A DNA stretch of 64,000 nucleotides, taken from positions 372,001 to 436,000 of the forward strand of contig NZ_VULX01000001.1 in NCBI RefSeq assembly GCF_009696465.1, given 5' to 3'. The notes beneath the pieces are model-generated. The model ran no database searches. It saw only the letters and a program-made list of their open reading frames with translations, and was not told where the DNA came from. The translations under genes were made by a program, and so were the position numbers. The stretch comes from Inconstantimicrobium porci. Lineage in GTDB: Bacteria > Bacillota > Clostridia > Clostridiales > Clostridiaceae. Of the stretch, positions 8,788-18,001 are shown one piece after another (the first letter of the stretch is position 1; each line of letters opens with the position of its first letter).

Positions 8788-9507
8788 TTATTTTATATAA
8801 ATCAGCGAAAACTGTCTTCCTGATTTTTTGCCGCTTTTTCTATATGAATGAAATTGCACATTTTCAGAACAAAATGTACAATACTGTGTTGTAATGATAT
8901 TTTCTCTTCTAACACCGTTGATTTTACACTGCTTAATAATACAATTTTCAAGGCTTAAAAACCTGCCATTATTTATATCAGTATTTTTTAAATAATCTAC
9001 ATTTTTAAATTTGCTAATCAGTTCTTCTGATACCTCGTAACAGCATTGCTTATTATGAGGTCCAATAAATACCTTTAAATTTTCAGAATTACATCCAAAG
9101 CTTTCTTTCATCTTAATGATTGTCTTTCCTACTATATTAGCAATAGTGCTTCTCCAGCCACTATGTACTGCAGCAATCACATTATTTTTATTATCAGCTA
9201 TCAACACTGGAACGCAGTCTGCTGTAAATATGCCCACAGCATTTCTTCTTAACTTAGTAATAAGTGCATCTCCCTCACATTCTCCATGATATTTATGCTT
9301 TTCATCACAAACAAGAATCTTATCAGAATGAATCTGTTTTAAATAAAAAATATCCTCTATCTTAAGTTCACTGCATAAATCATTAAATTTCTTCTGTAAG
9401 CTACTATCTGCCATATTATAACTTACATCATTATCACCTGTTGAAAATAAAACATTATATGATTGTTCGTTAAATGCAATGAAATTACCATTGTTTTTCA
9501 TAATCAT
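8788..9507 (-). CDS. ylmD: YlmD/YfiH purine-nucleoside/polyphenol family protein
   Basis: A 239-residue member of the DUF152 (laccase-domain, YfiH) family. It carries the conserved zinc/catalytic motifs FTADCVPVLIADNK, AAVHSGWRSTIANIV and GPHNKQCCYEVSEEL, and the C-terminal TTQYCTFCSENVQFHSYR. Family members were first called polyphenol oxidases and more recently shown to have purine nucleoside phosphorylase/adenosine deaminase activity. In Bacillus, ylmD lies downstream of sigG as here. The start is uncertain: an ATG at 9501 is two codons further in and the binding site is weak (GGAGAGGGG, distant). Confidence 0.85.
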   Translation of the reverse strand: MIMKNNGNFIAFNEQSYNVLFSTGDNDVSYNMADSSLQKKFNDLCSELKIEDIFYLKQIHSDKILVCDEKHKYHGECEGDALITKLRRNAVGIFTADCVPVLIADNKNNVIAAVHSGWRSTIANIVGKTIIKMKESFGCNSENLKVFIGPHNKQCCYEVSEELISKFKNVDYLKNTDINNGRFLSLENCIIKQCKINGVRRENIITTQYCTFCSENVQFHSYRKSGKKSGRQFSLIYIK

Positions 9508-9553
9508 ATATTAATCTGCATCCCCTCTCCAAATAAAACTGGAAATTTATAAT

Positions 9554-9582
9554 AAAGGTAACCCATTTTATAAGCTACCTTT
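9554..9582 (-). terminator. Likely terminator after nrdR
   Basis: A 7-bp stem AAAGGTA/TACCTTT with a 15-base loop just after the nrdR stop, followed by an AT-rich stretch on the minus strand. Confidence 0.5.
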
Positions 9583-9586
9583 AAAA

Positions 9587-10048
9587 TTATTTCTTTATTA
9601 ACTTTGATATTTCATCCATGAAAGTATTTATATCTTTAAACTGTCTGTATACAGATGCAAATCTTACATATGATACCTCATCTATAGGCTTTAATTTTTC
9701 CATTATCATTTCACCGATATCCTCTGACTTAATTTCTGCAACCATATTATTGCTTATTGTCTTTTCTATATCATTGGCAATTTCTTCTATCTGTTTTCTA
9801 GATACAGCTCTCTTCTGGCATGCTTTTATTAAACCATTTATGATTTTTTCTTTATTAAAATTCTCCCTAGTAGAATCTTTTTTTATAACGAGTATTGGAA
9901 TATCTTCTACTTTCTCATATGTAGTATATCTTTTACCACATCTTAGACATTCCCTTCTTCTTCTTATAGCATTATAATCATCCGCAGAACGAGAATCTAC
10001 TACTTTACTTTCTTCGTATAAACAAAACGGACATTTCAACTTCTTCAC
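9587..10048 (-). CDS. nrdR: Transcriptional repressor NrdR
   Basis: A 153-residue regulator of ribonucleotide reductase genes. The N-terminal zinc ribbon is CPFC (residue ~5) with CLRCG (~34), followed by an ATP-cone domain from ~46 (ILVIKKDSTRENFNKEKII) that senses dATP/ATP. Its length is the family standard. It starts at GTG 10048 behind AGGAGGG. It lies between ylmC/ymxH and ylmD, a common clostridial arrangement. Confidence 0.97.
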   Translation of the reverse strand: MKKLKCPFCLYEESKVVDSRSADDYNAIRRRRECLRCGKRYTTYEKVEDIPILVIKKDSTRENFNKEKIINGLIKACQKRAVSRKQIEEIANDIEKTISNNMVAEIKSEDIGEMIMEKLKPIDEVSYVRFASVYRQFKDINTFMDEISKLIKK

Positions 10049-10101
10049 GTCCCTCCTATAAAATATACATATATTATATACTATAAATTAAGTTTTTTCT
10101 A

Positions 10102-10374
10102 TCATTCAAACATTATTTTGTCGTCGCATTTTACGATTATAACATCTGTACCTATTTTAATAATATTTTCCCATGGTATTTCAATTAAATCATTATTACC
10201 AAATATCTTAGGTTTGTCTTTTACCAAAAAGATACTTAATATTTTATAAGTATCACAGTTTATTTTTAAATCATATATAGTTCCGAGCATTCTACCTTCA
10301 TTAATATCAATTACCTGCATATCTCTTATTGCATTTAATGAAAATAAATTTATTTCAGTTGTTTCTTCATTCAT
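10102..10374 (-). CDS. YlmC/YmxH family PRC-barrel protein
   Basis: A 90-residue protein of the YlmC/YmxH family: LFSLNAIRDMQVIDINEGRMLGTIYDLKIN, then the second strand set with IPWENIIKIGTDVIIV. PRC-barrel proteins of this family accompany sigG in spore formers; their role is unclear. The ATG follows GAGGTGA. It is separated from sigG by a strong terminator and precedes nrdR by 53 bases. Confidence 0.85.
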   Translation of the reverse strand: MNEETTEINLFSLNAIRDMQVIDINEGRMLGTIYDLKINCDTYKILSIFLVKDKPKIFGNNDLIEIPWENIIKIGTDVIIVKCDDKIMFE

Positions 10375-10424
10375 TATAAATCACCTCATTTAAATATATT
10401 ATTAAAATATGTAATTTATTAAAA

Positions 10425-10464
10425 AAGAGTTGTTTTATATTAAAATCAATATAAAACAACTCTT
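10425..10464. terminator. Terminator after sigG
   Basis: A perfect 17-bp stem (10425-10441 with 10448-10464, arm AAGAGTTGTTTTATATT) with a 6-base loop and T-rich flanks lies immediately after the sigG stop. Confidence 0.85.
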
Positions 10465-10474
10465 ATTATATGTA

Positions 10475-11248
10475 TTATATATATTTTCGCATATGTTTTA
10501 ATGCTGTTTTCTCCAGCCTTGATACCTGAGCCTGTGATATTCCAAGTTCATCAGCTACTTCCATCTGTGTTCTACCATTAAAAAATCGTAATTTTAAAAT
10601 ACGATTTTCCCTTTTATTAAGCTTTTTCATAGCTTCTTTTATAAGTATATCTTCAAGCCAGCTGTCATCGCTATTTTTAGAGTCAGATATCTGATCCATA
10701 ACATAAATTGCATCGCCGCCATCATGATATATAGGTTCAAATAAAGAAACCGGATCCTGAATAGCGTCCAATGCAAATATAACCTCTTCACGTGGTATAT
10801 TAAGTTCTTCTGAAATCTGTGATATAGTAGGTTCTTTATTAGTATCTTTAATAAATTTATCCCTTACTATAAGCGCCTTATATGCAATATCTCTTAATGA
10901 TCTGCTTACTCTGATAACATTATTATCTCTTAAGTATCTTCTAATTTCACCTATTATCATTGGAACTGCATATGTAGAAAATTTAACATTCTGATTTAAA
11001 TCAAAATTGTCAATTGATTTCATAAGTCCAATACATCCTACCTGAAATAAATCATCAACATTTTCTCCTCTATTATTAAAACGCTGAATAACACTAAGTA
11101 CCAATCTTAAGTTTCCTTTAATGAACTTATCTCTAGCACTATTATCACCTGACCTCATTTTAAGTAGCAAGTCTTTCATTTCTTTTTCTTTTAAAATTGG
11201 CAGCTTTGCAGTATTAACACCACAAATTTCAACTTTATTTATCAGCAT
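10475..11248 (-). CDS. sigG: Forespore sigma factor SigG
   Basis: A 257-residue sigma-70 family factor for late forespore genes. The N-terminal stretch NKVEICGVNTAKLPIL is the SigG hallmark. Region 2 reads DDLFQVGCIGLMKSIDNFDL and FSTYAVPMIIGEIRRYLRD; region 4 ends in RTQMEVADELGISQAQVSRLEK. It follows sigE by 78 bases, as in Bacillus and Clostridium. No convincing sigma-F/sigma-G promoter was seen in the gap, but such sites are short. Confidence 0.96.
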   Translation of the reverse strand: MLINKVEICGVNTAKLPILKEKEMKDLLLKMRSGDNSARDKFIKGNLRLVLSVIQRFNNRGENVDDLFQVGCIGLMKSIDNFDLNQNVKFSTYAVPMIIGEIRRYLRDNNVIRVSRSLRDIAYKALIVRDKFIKDTNKEPTISQISEELNIPREEVIFALDAIQDPVSLFEPIYHDGGDAIYVMDQISDSKNSDDSWLEDILIKEAMKKLNKRENRILKLRFFNGRTQMEVADELGISQAQVSRLEKTALKHMRKYI

Positions 11249-11326
11249 TAATAATCAGCCCCTTCAAGCAATAACCTAATACAATATCATTATTTCCGAA
11301 ACAGACTGATTTTATTCCTCTTATTT

Positions 11327-12034
11327 TTATACCATTTTTGTCATTTCTTTTTTTAACCTTTTAATTATTTTCTTTTCAAGTCTTGAAATATATGATTGTG
11401 ATATACCAAGCATGTCAGCAACTTCTTTCTGAGTCTTTTCTTTTACACCAAAAAGCCCAAAACGTAGTTTGACAATTTCTTTTTCACGTTCACTTAAATT
11501 CTTCATTGCAAGAAATAAAAGCTGTTTATCAACTTCATCTTCTATAAAATTATATACTGTGTCATTTTCAGTACCTAGTATATCTGATAATAAAAGTTCA
11601 TTACCATCCCAATCTATGTTTAATGGCTCATAAAATGATATTTCTGCCTTAACTTTAGCATTTCTTCTTAGGTACATTAATATTTCATTCTCAATACATC
11701 TGGAAGCATACGTAGCGAGCTTAATTTTCTTATCAGGATCAAATGTATTTACAGCTTTAATAAGACCTATATTTCCTACAGAAACAAGGTCATCAATTCC
11801 TACACCAGTATTCTCAAACTTTCTTGCAATATAAACAACAAGCCTTATGTTTCTTTCAATTAATATTTGTCTTACACTATTATTACCATCAACTAATTTA
11901 CTTACAAGCTCATCTTCTTCCTCTTTAGACAATGGTGGTGGCAAAGCATCACTGCCACCAATATAATAGACCTTGTTAGTATATATTTTTAATTTACACA
12001 CTACCTTGTTAATTAGTCTGCTTAAAAATCCCAT
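11327..12034 (-). CDS. sigE: Mother-cell sigma factor pro-SigE
   Basis: A ~235-residue sigma-70 factor of the early mother cell, made as an inactive precursor. The N-terminal pro-region ([17 protein letters not shown]) precedes the conserved [17 protein letters not shown]. Region 2 contains [19 protein letters not shown] and region 4 [19 protein letters not shown]. The ATG at 12034 is chosen because AAGGTGG lies 8 bases before it; an in-frame GTG 12 bases upstream overlaps that site. It lies 13 bases after spoIIGA, whose product cleaves the pro-region. Confidence 0.96.
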   Translation of the reverse strand: MGFLSRLINKVVCKLKIYTNKVYYIGGSDALPPPLSKEEEDELVSKLVDGNNSVRQILIERNIRLVVYIARKFENTGVGIDDLVSVGNIGLIKAVNTFDPDKKIKLATYASRCIENEILMYLRRNAKVKAEISFYEPLNIDWDGNELLLSDILGTENDTVYNFIEDEVDKQLLFLAMKNLSEREKEIVKLRFGLFGVKEKTQKEVADMLGISQSYISRLEKKIIKRLKKEMTKMV

Positions 12035-12047
12035 TTCATACACCACC

Positions 12048-12851
12048 TTATAATAATCCTCTTGAAATTAATGCTTTATACTCATTGCAGCTACTTAATT
12101 TTTCATAACATGGACATATTACAGCTCTTTTTTCAATAGCTGTGTCGCCTCCCTTTATTGAAATTCTATCAGGAATAAAACCTTTTAAATATCCTTCAGA
12201 ACCGCTAACTGTACTATATTTTACAATATATAAGTTTTTATTATTTCTAATCATATTATCAACTAAATTATGTTCAACTAATATAACTGGAAGCATCGTA
12301 ACAGGTTCAATAAGTTCATTACCAGTATCAAGAAATCCTTTAAAAGATACAATATCATTTTTGTATTGAATCTGAACTAAATATATTAATTTACTAAATA
12401 CTATTTTATCTTTTATATACTTAACAGTTCCAAAACAAACAATATAAGTAATCATAACAGCAAGGATTATATATTTAGATGAAATTTTATTAATTGTTAT
12501 TCCATCAGAGATACTATAGTCATTCTCATAAAAAGAAATAAAAGCAATTACTCCGCATAATAGAAAAGACATTACGATAAATACTATAAATTTCTTTATG
12601 CAATCAACTATTCCATTTTTATAACAACATACAAATATCATTAAAAAGGATATAAAAAGCTTAAACGGTAACAAAGTAAATACATTCATACTTGGTATTA
12701 CAATGCATAATGTATATAGTGAACCTATTACTGCTGATAGAAATAATCTCCAATATTTTATATGAGCCTTTGTAACTTGAAGCGTAATTAATAATAAGTA
12801 AAAATTTATCACAAAGTTTTCTATAAGTAATATATCTATATAAACTTTCAT
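12048..12851 (-). CDS. spoIIGA: Pro-SigE processing protease SpoIIGA
   Basis: A 267-residue membrane aspartic protease. The N-terminal half has about five TM helices (residues ~5-150). The cytoplasmic half carries the aspartyl protease motif [11 protein letters not shown] near residue 176 and the family ending with [20 protein letters not shown]. It is activated by the forespore signal SpoIIR and cleaves pro-SigE at the septum. The ATG at 12851 lies 8 bases after AAGGAGTG. It is operonic with sigE. Confidence 0.95.
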   Translation of the reverse strand: MKVYIDILLIENFVINFYLLLITLQVTKAHIKYWRLFLSAVIGSLYTLCIVIPSMNVFTLLPFKLFISFLMIFVCCYKNGIVDCIKKFIVFIVMSFLLCGVIAFISFYENDYSISDGITINKISSKYIILAVMITYIVCFGTVKYIKDKIVFSKLIYLVQIQYKNDIVSFKGFLDTGNELIEPVTMLPVILVEHNLVDNMIRNNKNLYIVKYSTVSGSEGYLKGFIPDRISIKGGDTAIEKRAVICPCYEKLSSCNEYKALISRGLL

Positions 12852-12872
12852 ATATATCACTCCTTAAAATAT

Positions 12873-12905
12873 ATTATAGATTATTATTACTTAAAATTTT
12901 GTCAT
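12873..12905 (-). promoter_or_regulatory. Candidate Spo0A-type spoIIGA promoter
   Basis: On the minus strand ATGACA (12905-12900) is followed after 21 bases by TATAAT (12878-12873), and the -35 overlaps TGACAAA, one mismatch from the Spo0A box TGNCGAA. Bacillus spoIIG also has an overlong spacer with Spo0A sites at the -35. Tentative; in an AT-rich gap TATAAT occurs easily by chance. Confidence 0.4.
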
Positions 12906-13047
12906 TTCATAATTCTAATCACATTTTTTAATATGTATTTTATTACAGATTATTTCTTTAATATACTTTCATATTTATTTACTCTTAACATTAGACATAT
13001 GTTTCCATGTCCTTAGTTACTAAAAGTAAAAACAAACAAAAAAAAGG

Positions 13048-13076
13048 GGCTGTATCAAAAGTCTTTGATACTAGCC
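13048..13076 (-). terminator. Second, strong terminator after ftsZ
   Basis: On the minus strand GGCTAGTATCAAA pairs with TTTGATACAGCC (13076-13064 / 13059-13048, one bulge) and is followed by CC and eight T residues. It lies 8 bases after the first ftsZ terminator. Confidence 0.8.
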
Positions 13077-13083
13077 GAAACAA

Positions 13084-13113
13084 AAAGGTAGATTCGTAAT
13101 TGAATCTACCTTT
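13084..13113 (-). terminator. First terminator after ftsZ
   Basis: A perfect 12-bp stem AAAGGTAGATTC / GAATCTACCTTT with a 6-base loop and a T-run (TTTTTG) on the minus strand, 19 bases after the ftsZ stop. Confidence 0.85.
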
Positions 13114-13132
13114 AAAATATTATTAAATTATT

Positions 13133-14257
13133 TTACTTTCTTGTTCTTCTTAAGAAAGCCGGTATATCTAATTCATCAGAATCAAAATTTCTTGAATGAG
13201 ATTCATTATATTCTTCGGCTTTAGTAGCAGCAGCTTCATCATTTGATGATTTTAAATGCAATTCTGTAGCAGCCTTATCATTTGCAGACTGTCTTGCTTC
13301 TAATTCACTTTCAAATCCTGTTGCAATAACTGTAATCCTAATTTCATCTTTCAAATTTTCATCAATAACTGCCCCAAATATTATGTTAGCATCAGGATCT
13401 GCAGCTTCCTGTACTATTTCAGCAGCTTCATTTATTTCTAATAAACCAAGATCTAACCCGCCAGTTACATTTAATAACACGCCTGTAGCTCCTACGATTG
13501 AAGTTTCAAGTAATGGTGATGAAATAGCTTCCCTAGCAGCATCCTGAGCTCTAGTATCACCTTTACCATAACCAACACCCATATGTGCAAGACCTTTATC
13601 AAGCATAACAGCCTTAACATCAGCAAAATCTAAGTTTACTAAACCTGGGATTGTGATTAAGTCAGATATACCCTGTACACCTTGTCTTAAAACATCATCA
13701 GCTAATTTGAATGAATCAAGAAGAGTAGTCTTCTTATCAACCATAGATAATAGCCTTTCATTAGGTATTGTAACTAAAGTATCAACTCTCTGCTTTAGAT
13801 TATCTATACCCATTTCAGCATGCTTCATTCTTCTTCTTCCTTCAAAAGGAAATGGTTTTGTTACTACACCTACTGTTAAAATACCAAGTGATTTTGCTAT
13901 TTCAGCAACAACTGGAGCAGCACCTGTTCCAGTACCACCACCCATTCCAGCAGTAATAAATACCATATCTGCACCCTTAATTGTTTCTGCTATTTCTTCT
14001 TTGCTTTCCTGTGCAGCCTTTTCTCCTACTTCTGGATTGGCACCTGCACCTAATCCTTTAGTTAGTTTATCTCCAATTTGAATTTTCTGAGTAGCGTGAG
14101 ATAGCATCAAAGCTTGTTTATCTGTATTTATTGCAATAAATTCAACATTTTTCAATCCTTCAACTATCATTCTATTAACGGCGTTATTACCACCGCCACC
14201 ACAACCTATAACTTTTATATTAGCACCATCTTGTACATCTACATCAAAATCTAACAA
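13133..14257 (-). CDS. ftsZ: Cell division GTPase FtsZ
   Basis: A ~374-residue tubulin-like GTPase that forms the division ring. It has a nucleotide-binding G-box ([17 protein letters not shown]), the tubulin signature [15 protein letters not shown]7-loop [11 protein letters not shown], a short acidic linker, and a C-terminal conserved peptide ending [11 protein letters not shown] chose TTG 14257 as start because AAAGGAGG lies 7 bases before it; the ATG at 14284 would add nine residues that include this site. It lies 13 bases after the ftsA-like gene and is followed by two terminators. Confidence 0.97.
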   Translation of the reverse strand: MLDFDVDVQDGANIKVIGCGGGGNNAVNRMIVEGLKNVEFIAINTDKQALMLSHATQKIQIGDKLTKGLGAGANPEVGEKAAQESKEEIAETIKGADMVFITAGMGGGTGTGAAPVVAEIAKSLGILTVGVVTKPFPFEGRRRMKHAEMGIDNLKQRVDTLVTIPNERLLSMVDKKTTLLDSFKLADDVLRQGVQGISDLITIPGLVNLDFADVKAVMLDKGLAHMGVGYGKGDTRAQDAAREAISSPLLETSIVGATGVLLNVTGGLDLGLLEINEAAEIVQEAADPDANIIFGAVIDENLKDEIRITVIATGFESELEARQSANDKAATELHLKSSNDEAAATKAEEYNESHSRNFDSDELDIPAFLRRTRK

Positions 14258-14270
14258 AACTATTCCTCCT

Positions 14271-15515
14271 TTAGAAAATATCATCTAGTAATTTTTTAAA
14301 TTTAGATAAAATTCCTTTATTATTACTTTCTTTTTCTCTTAAATCAATATCATTTTCTGAACAAAGTTTATTATCTTTTAATTTTTCATTTTCTTCACTA
14401 TTCCATTTTAACCTATCAGAAGCTCTTTTAACAAGACAAATTGAATTAATTGTTGAATAATTTCTAATTTTTAATTCATCTTTTGTTAGTAAAATAGTTT
14501 TCTTTTTAAATTTATCTTCAATGAACGAACTTATATTCTCAAACTCAACTATGCCATTTCCTATAACGTACATCCTTTGAATATCAGAAAACTTCTCAAT
14601 TGATAAAGATTCTTTTATCAAACTAAACATTTCTTCAATTCTTGCCTGTACAACATCATTATACAACTTCATATTGAATGTAATCTCACTTTCATTAGGA
14701 ATTCCAATAAGCTGTTCTTTATATTTCTTTCTATATATATTGCTATATAATAACTTTACTTTTTCTGCTTCATCTTTTTCAAGTTCAGCACATATTGATA
14801 AATCATTAGAAATTGTTCTACCGCCAAGTGGAACAAATCCCATACTAATAAGATTACCATCATAGAAATTAAAATAATTAGTACACTGTGCTCCAATATC
14901 AACTAAAAGTATATTTTTTTTAGCATTATTTTCATTCATAATTATGTTTTTAAGCTCATAAGAAGTAAGATAAACTTCAAATCTTTCAATACCTGAAAGA
15001 TTTAAGGAGTTTTTTATATTGTAATAATAATCACGCTTAATAAAAAAGTATATTCCATTGACTATTATGTTTTTTGCAGTAACACCTATAGGCATGTCTT
15101 TTCTAATATTGCCATCAACAACATAATCTTGAATATCGTAGCAAATCACAGTTTCGTTTTCATGCTTAAAATTTTCTATTGCATTTTTAACCGCACAAGA
15201 GATTTCTGCTTCAGTTATAATGTTATATCCATTTTTAATTTCCAGTCTACTTGAAAATTCTTTAAAATTCACTGAATTATTGCTTATGCCAACATACCAC
15301 TTAATCTCATTATTGAAATTATTATAGATATCAGTTGTAATTTTTTTTAATGATTCTGATACTTCATTAACATCAACAATTCTGCCCTTTTTTATTCCTC
15401 TTGATTGATATGTATTTATTAATTTAAAGCTGATGTCTGCATTCTCATCCTGTTCTCCTAGAGAAACAGATATACTTTCTGAGCCCAAATCCACTCCAGC
15501 TATATATTTTTTCAT
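14271..15515 (-). CDS. ftsA: Divergent FtsA-like cell division protein
   Basis: A 414-residue actin-fold protein upstream of ftsZ. Phosphate-1 motif [14 protein letters not shown] is at the N terminus, phosphate-2 [15 protein letters not shown] near 205, and an adenosine-type motif [12 protein letters not shown] near 320. The FtsA/SHS2 stretch [24 protein letters not shown] (core [12 protein letters not shown]) is recognisable. The C terminus [14 protein letters not shown] looks like the amphipathic membrane-targeting helix of FtsA. Similarity to canonical FtsA is modest, and SHS2 subdomain 1C is hard to recognise by eye. It probably tethers FtsZ to the membrane. Confidence 0.8.
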   Translation of the reverse strand: MKKYIAGVDLGSESISVSLGEQDENADISFKLINTYQSRGIKKGRIVDVNEVSESLKKITTDIYNNFNNEIKWYVGISNNSVNFKEFSSRLEIKNGYNIITEAEISCAVKNAIENFKHENETVICYDIQDYVVDGNIRKDMPIGVTAKNIIVNGIYFFIKRDYYYNIKNSLNLSGIERFEVYLTSYELKNIIMNENNAKKNILLVDIGAQCTNYFNFYDGNLISMGFVPLGGRTISNDLSICAELEKDEAEKVKLLYSNIYRKKYKEQLIGIPNESEITFNMKLYNDVVQARIEEMFSLIKESLSIEKFSDIQRMYVIGNGIVEFENISSFIEDKFKKKTILLTKDELKIRNYSTINSICLVKRASDRLKWNSEENEKLKDNKLCSENDIDLREKESNNKGILSKFKKLLDDIF

Positions 15516-15643
15516 ATCTAAATTCTGCTAACCTCCTTAATCGAACATTCATTAATTTACTATATTCAACATTAATATAACAATTCCTTTTATTTTATTA
15601 TAAAAATATTTCAAAACAATAACAATAGTATAAATTTACATAT

Positions 15644-15686
15644 AAAAGAGCATATTAACAATTATAAATTATTAATACGCTCTTTT
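15644..15686. terminator. Terminator after the glycosyltransferase gene
   Basis: A stem of about 15 bp, AAAAGAGCATATTAA (15644-15658) with TTAATACGCTCTTTT (15672-15686), with T-runs on both strands. Confidence 0.75.
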
Positions 15687-15689
15687 TTC

Positions 15690-16964
15690 TTAATTTACTT
15701 TCTCAAGTTCATCAATTGACATGCTTCTAGTATGTTTCGTATGTGACCATTCAACATCATTCTTATTCAAAATGCCTTGAATTGAAATCGGGAACCATGT
15801 TAATGTAAAAACAGGTAAAATTATCAACGATAATATTGATTTAATATTTAGCTTTTTATCTAAATAGAATAAAAATGGTGTATATAAAATCAATAAAACA
15901 GATAAAACAGAAACTCCTGCTAATGTGAAACTAATATTACCATTCTTAATTACATTTACTGCATTGGTAATAAACTGTGGTGTACTCATACAGTAGGAAA
16001 CAACAGTAATAATTGTAGAAAGACCGATTAAAATATTCATAATTGGCTGTATGCTATATAAAGCACAATCAAAAGCTACAAAGTCAAATTTAGTAAATGC
16101 TCTTTTCATAAGCTTGAAAAAATATCTACTTGAAACATCTGCAAAGCCCTGCATCCATCTCTTTCTCTGATTCCATGACTGTGCTAATGTTAGAGGTTTT
16201 TCATCATAAATTACAGCTTCATGAGCCCATCCTACTTTATAACCATTTAAAACAAGCTTACATGTGAATTCAAGATCTTCAGTAAGACAAGTCGCTCCCC
16301 ATCCAAGTTCCCTAAGAATTTCAACTTCAACGCAGAATCCAGTTCCACCTAATTGATTAGATAATCCCAACTTATTTCTAGCTAACTGAATCATTCTATT
16401 TGATGTCCAGAATGATGCCGAATAACATGCTGTAATCCAAGTATCAAATGGGTTCTTACTGTCTAGATAACCTTGAACAACTTTATAACCTTTTAAAAGT
16501 TCACGATTCATTTCGTTAAGAAAATCTTTTGCAACAAGGTTATCAGCATCGAATATAGCTACAGCATCATATTTTTTATCCATTTTAAATATTTTATTGA
16601 ACATCCATTCTAGTGCAAAACCTTTACCCCTTTTATTTTTATCATATCTTCTATATACATTTGCTCCAGCTTTTTCAGCAACATCTGCAGTATTATCTGT
16701 ACAATTATCAGCTATAACAAAGACATCATATAAATCCTTAGGATAATCTAAATTATATAAACTGTTTACAACTTCTTTAATAACACTTTCCTCATTATGT
16801 GCTGCTACAATTAAAGCAAAACTTTTTTGGGGCACAACTTTTTCTTTATGCTTTCTTCTAATTATCCCAAAAAGAGAAATAATTAGGTAATACATAGATA
16901 GTACAAATACAGCATTAGTTATTATTAATATTAACGCCTGAAATATATTTTTAAAAGCCACCAT
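15690..16964 (-). CDS. Membrane GT2-family processive-type glycosyltransferase
   Basis: A 424-residue protein with an N-terminal TM helix (~8-32), a cytoplasmic GT-A domain and about four C-terminal TM helices (~300-410). GT2 motifs are FALIVAAHNEESVIKEVV, the nucleotide-sugar DxD in AIFDADNLV, the acceptor motif TEDLEF and the QxxRW motif QRKRWMQG. These are shared with cellulose/hyaluronan/N-acetylglucosamine polymerases. It is monocistronic, with a terminator and no BcsB-like or deacetylase partner nearby. The polymer or glycolipid made cannot be deduced. Confidence 0.85.
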   Translation of the reverse strand: MVAFKNIFQALILIITNAVFVLSMYYLIISLFGIIRRKHKEKVVPQKSFALIVAAHNEESVIKEVVNSLYNLDYPKDLYDVFVIADNCTDNTADVAEKAGANVYRRYDKNKRGKGFALEWMFNKIFKMDKKYDAVAIFDADNLVAKDFLNEMNRELLKGYKVVQGYLDSKNPFDTWITACYSASFWTSNRMIQLARNKLGLSNQLGGTGFCVEVEILRELGWGATCLTEDLEFTCKLVLNGYKVGWAHEAVIYDEKPLTLAQSWNQRKRWMQGFADVSSRYFFKLMKRAFTKFDFVAFDCALYSIQPIMNILIGLSTIITVVSYCMSTPQFITNAVNVIKNGNISFTLAGVSVLSVLLILYTPFLFYLDKKLNIKSILSLIILPVFTLTWFPISIQGILNKNDVEWSHTKHTRSMSIDELEKVN

Positions 16965-17186
16965 TATAATTCCCCCTTAATTCATTGATATTGTAGCACA
17001 TTTTTATTTTTTTTACTATATAAATTATTAAATACTCTATAAAAGTTATTTATATATATTTTCTTTATAAACAACTATTCTGAACTTATACTTTTTATTT
17101 AAACACACTCATGTTGCAGTATAATTTTGTACTATATATTTTAATTTTTATATAAATTTATTATACATTCTACAGATACAAAAATA

Positions 17187-17223
17187 CTGGATTTCATAAT
17201 TTATTTTTTATTATGAAATCCAG
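17187..17223 (-). terminator. Terminator after sigK
   Basis: A perfect 14-bp stem CTGGATTTCATAAT / ATTATGAAATCCAG with a 9-base loop just after the sigK stop. Confidence 0.8.
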
Positions 17224-17230
17224 CACTATT

Positions 17231-17929
17231 CTACTTTCTATAATTCAATTCTTTGTATAATTTATTAAGCGCCTTTTTTTCAATTCTCGAAACATATGAC
17301 CTTGATATGTTAAGCATATTAGCTATTTCTCTTTGTGTTTTATATTTTCCATCTACTAATCCATATCTCATCTGTATAATTTTTTTCTCGCGCGGTGTAA
17401 GTACTAAGTCCATTTTTTTATATAAGCTCTTAATCTGGATATTATTTTCTACAGTTTCAAGTACTGAATCATTGCCACTACTTAAGACGTCAATTAAGCA
17501 TATTTCATTACCTTCCTTGTCTACACCTATAGGATCCTGCAAAAAAACTTCTCCTTTACTCTTTTTATTATTTCTAAAGAGCATTAATATTTCATTCTCT
17601 ATACATCGTGCTGCATAAGTAGCAAGTCTTGTTCCTTTATCAATATCAAAAGAATCTATCGCTTTGATTAAGCCAACTGTTCCAATAGAAATTAAATCAT
17701 CAACGTTTTTATTTTGATACGTATACTTTTTAACGATGTGTGCAACTAATCTTAAATTTCTTTCTATTAATACACTTTTTGCCTCTAAATCGCCATTCTT
17801 TAATTTTCTTAAGTAAATCTGTTCCTCTTTTTCATTTAAAGGTTTAGGAAATGCAGTACTCTCTGAAACAAAGCCAGTAAGCAATATTAGATTTCCTATA
17901 ACATCAATCATGTAATGGACGATAAACAC
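17231..17929 (-). CDS. sigK: Late mother-cell sigma factor SigK
   Basis: A 232-residue sigma factor. The N-terminal hydrophobic pro-region (MIDVIGNLILLTGFVSES) is followed by TAFPKPLNEKEEQIYLRKL. Region 2 has DDLISIGTVGLIKAIDSFD and [14 protein letters not shown]; region 4 has REIANMLNISRSYVSRIEKKA. The frame is continuous, so there is no skin-type insertion as in Bacillus subtilis or C. difficile. The GTG at 17929 lies 6 bases after GGAGGA. A CATAGTAT (17966-17959) upstream faintly resembles a sigma-E -10. It probably drives spore-coat and cortex genes. Confidence 0.94.
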   Translation of the reverse strand: MFIVHYMIDVIGNLILLTGFVSESTAFPKPLNEKEEQIYLRKLKNGDLEAKSVLIERNLRLVAHIVKKYTYQNKNVDDLISIGTVGLIKAIDSFDIDKGTRLATYAARCIENEILMLFRNNKKSKGEVFLQDPIGVDKEGNEICLIDVLSSGNDSVLETVENNIQIKSLYKKMDLVLTPREKKIIQMRYGLVDGKYKTQREIANMLNISRSYVSRIEKKALNKLYKELNYRK

Positions 17930-18001
17930 TATTATTCCTCCGATTAGTGCTTCTTAATATACTATGATGTTAGCTCAAAAATGTTTCATGATTTTATTAT
18001 T

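Noticed and set aside
15645-17230. Polysaccharide biosynthesis island around the glycosyltransferase
   Set aside because: There is a single GT2 gene with its own terminator; no partner genes lie next to it.
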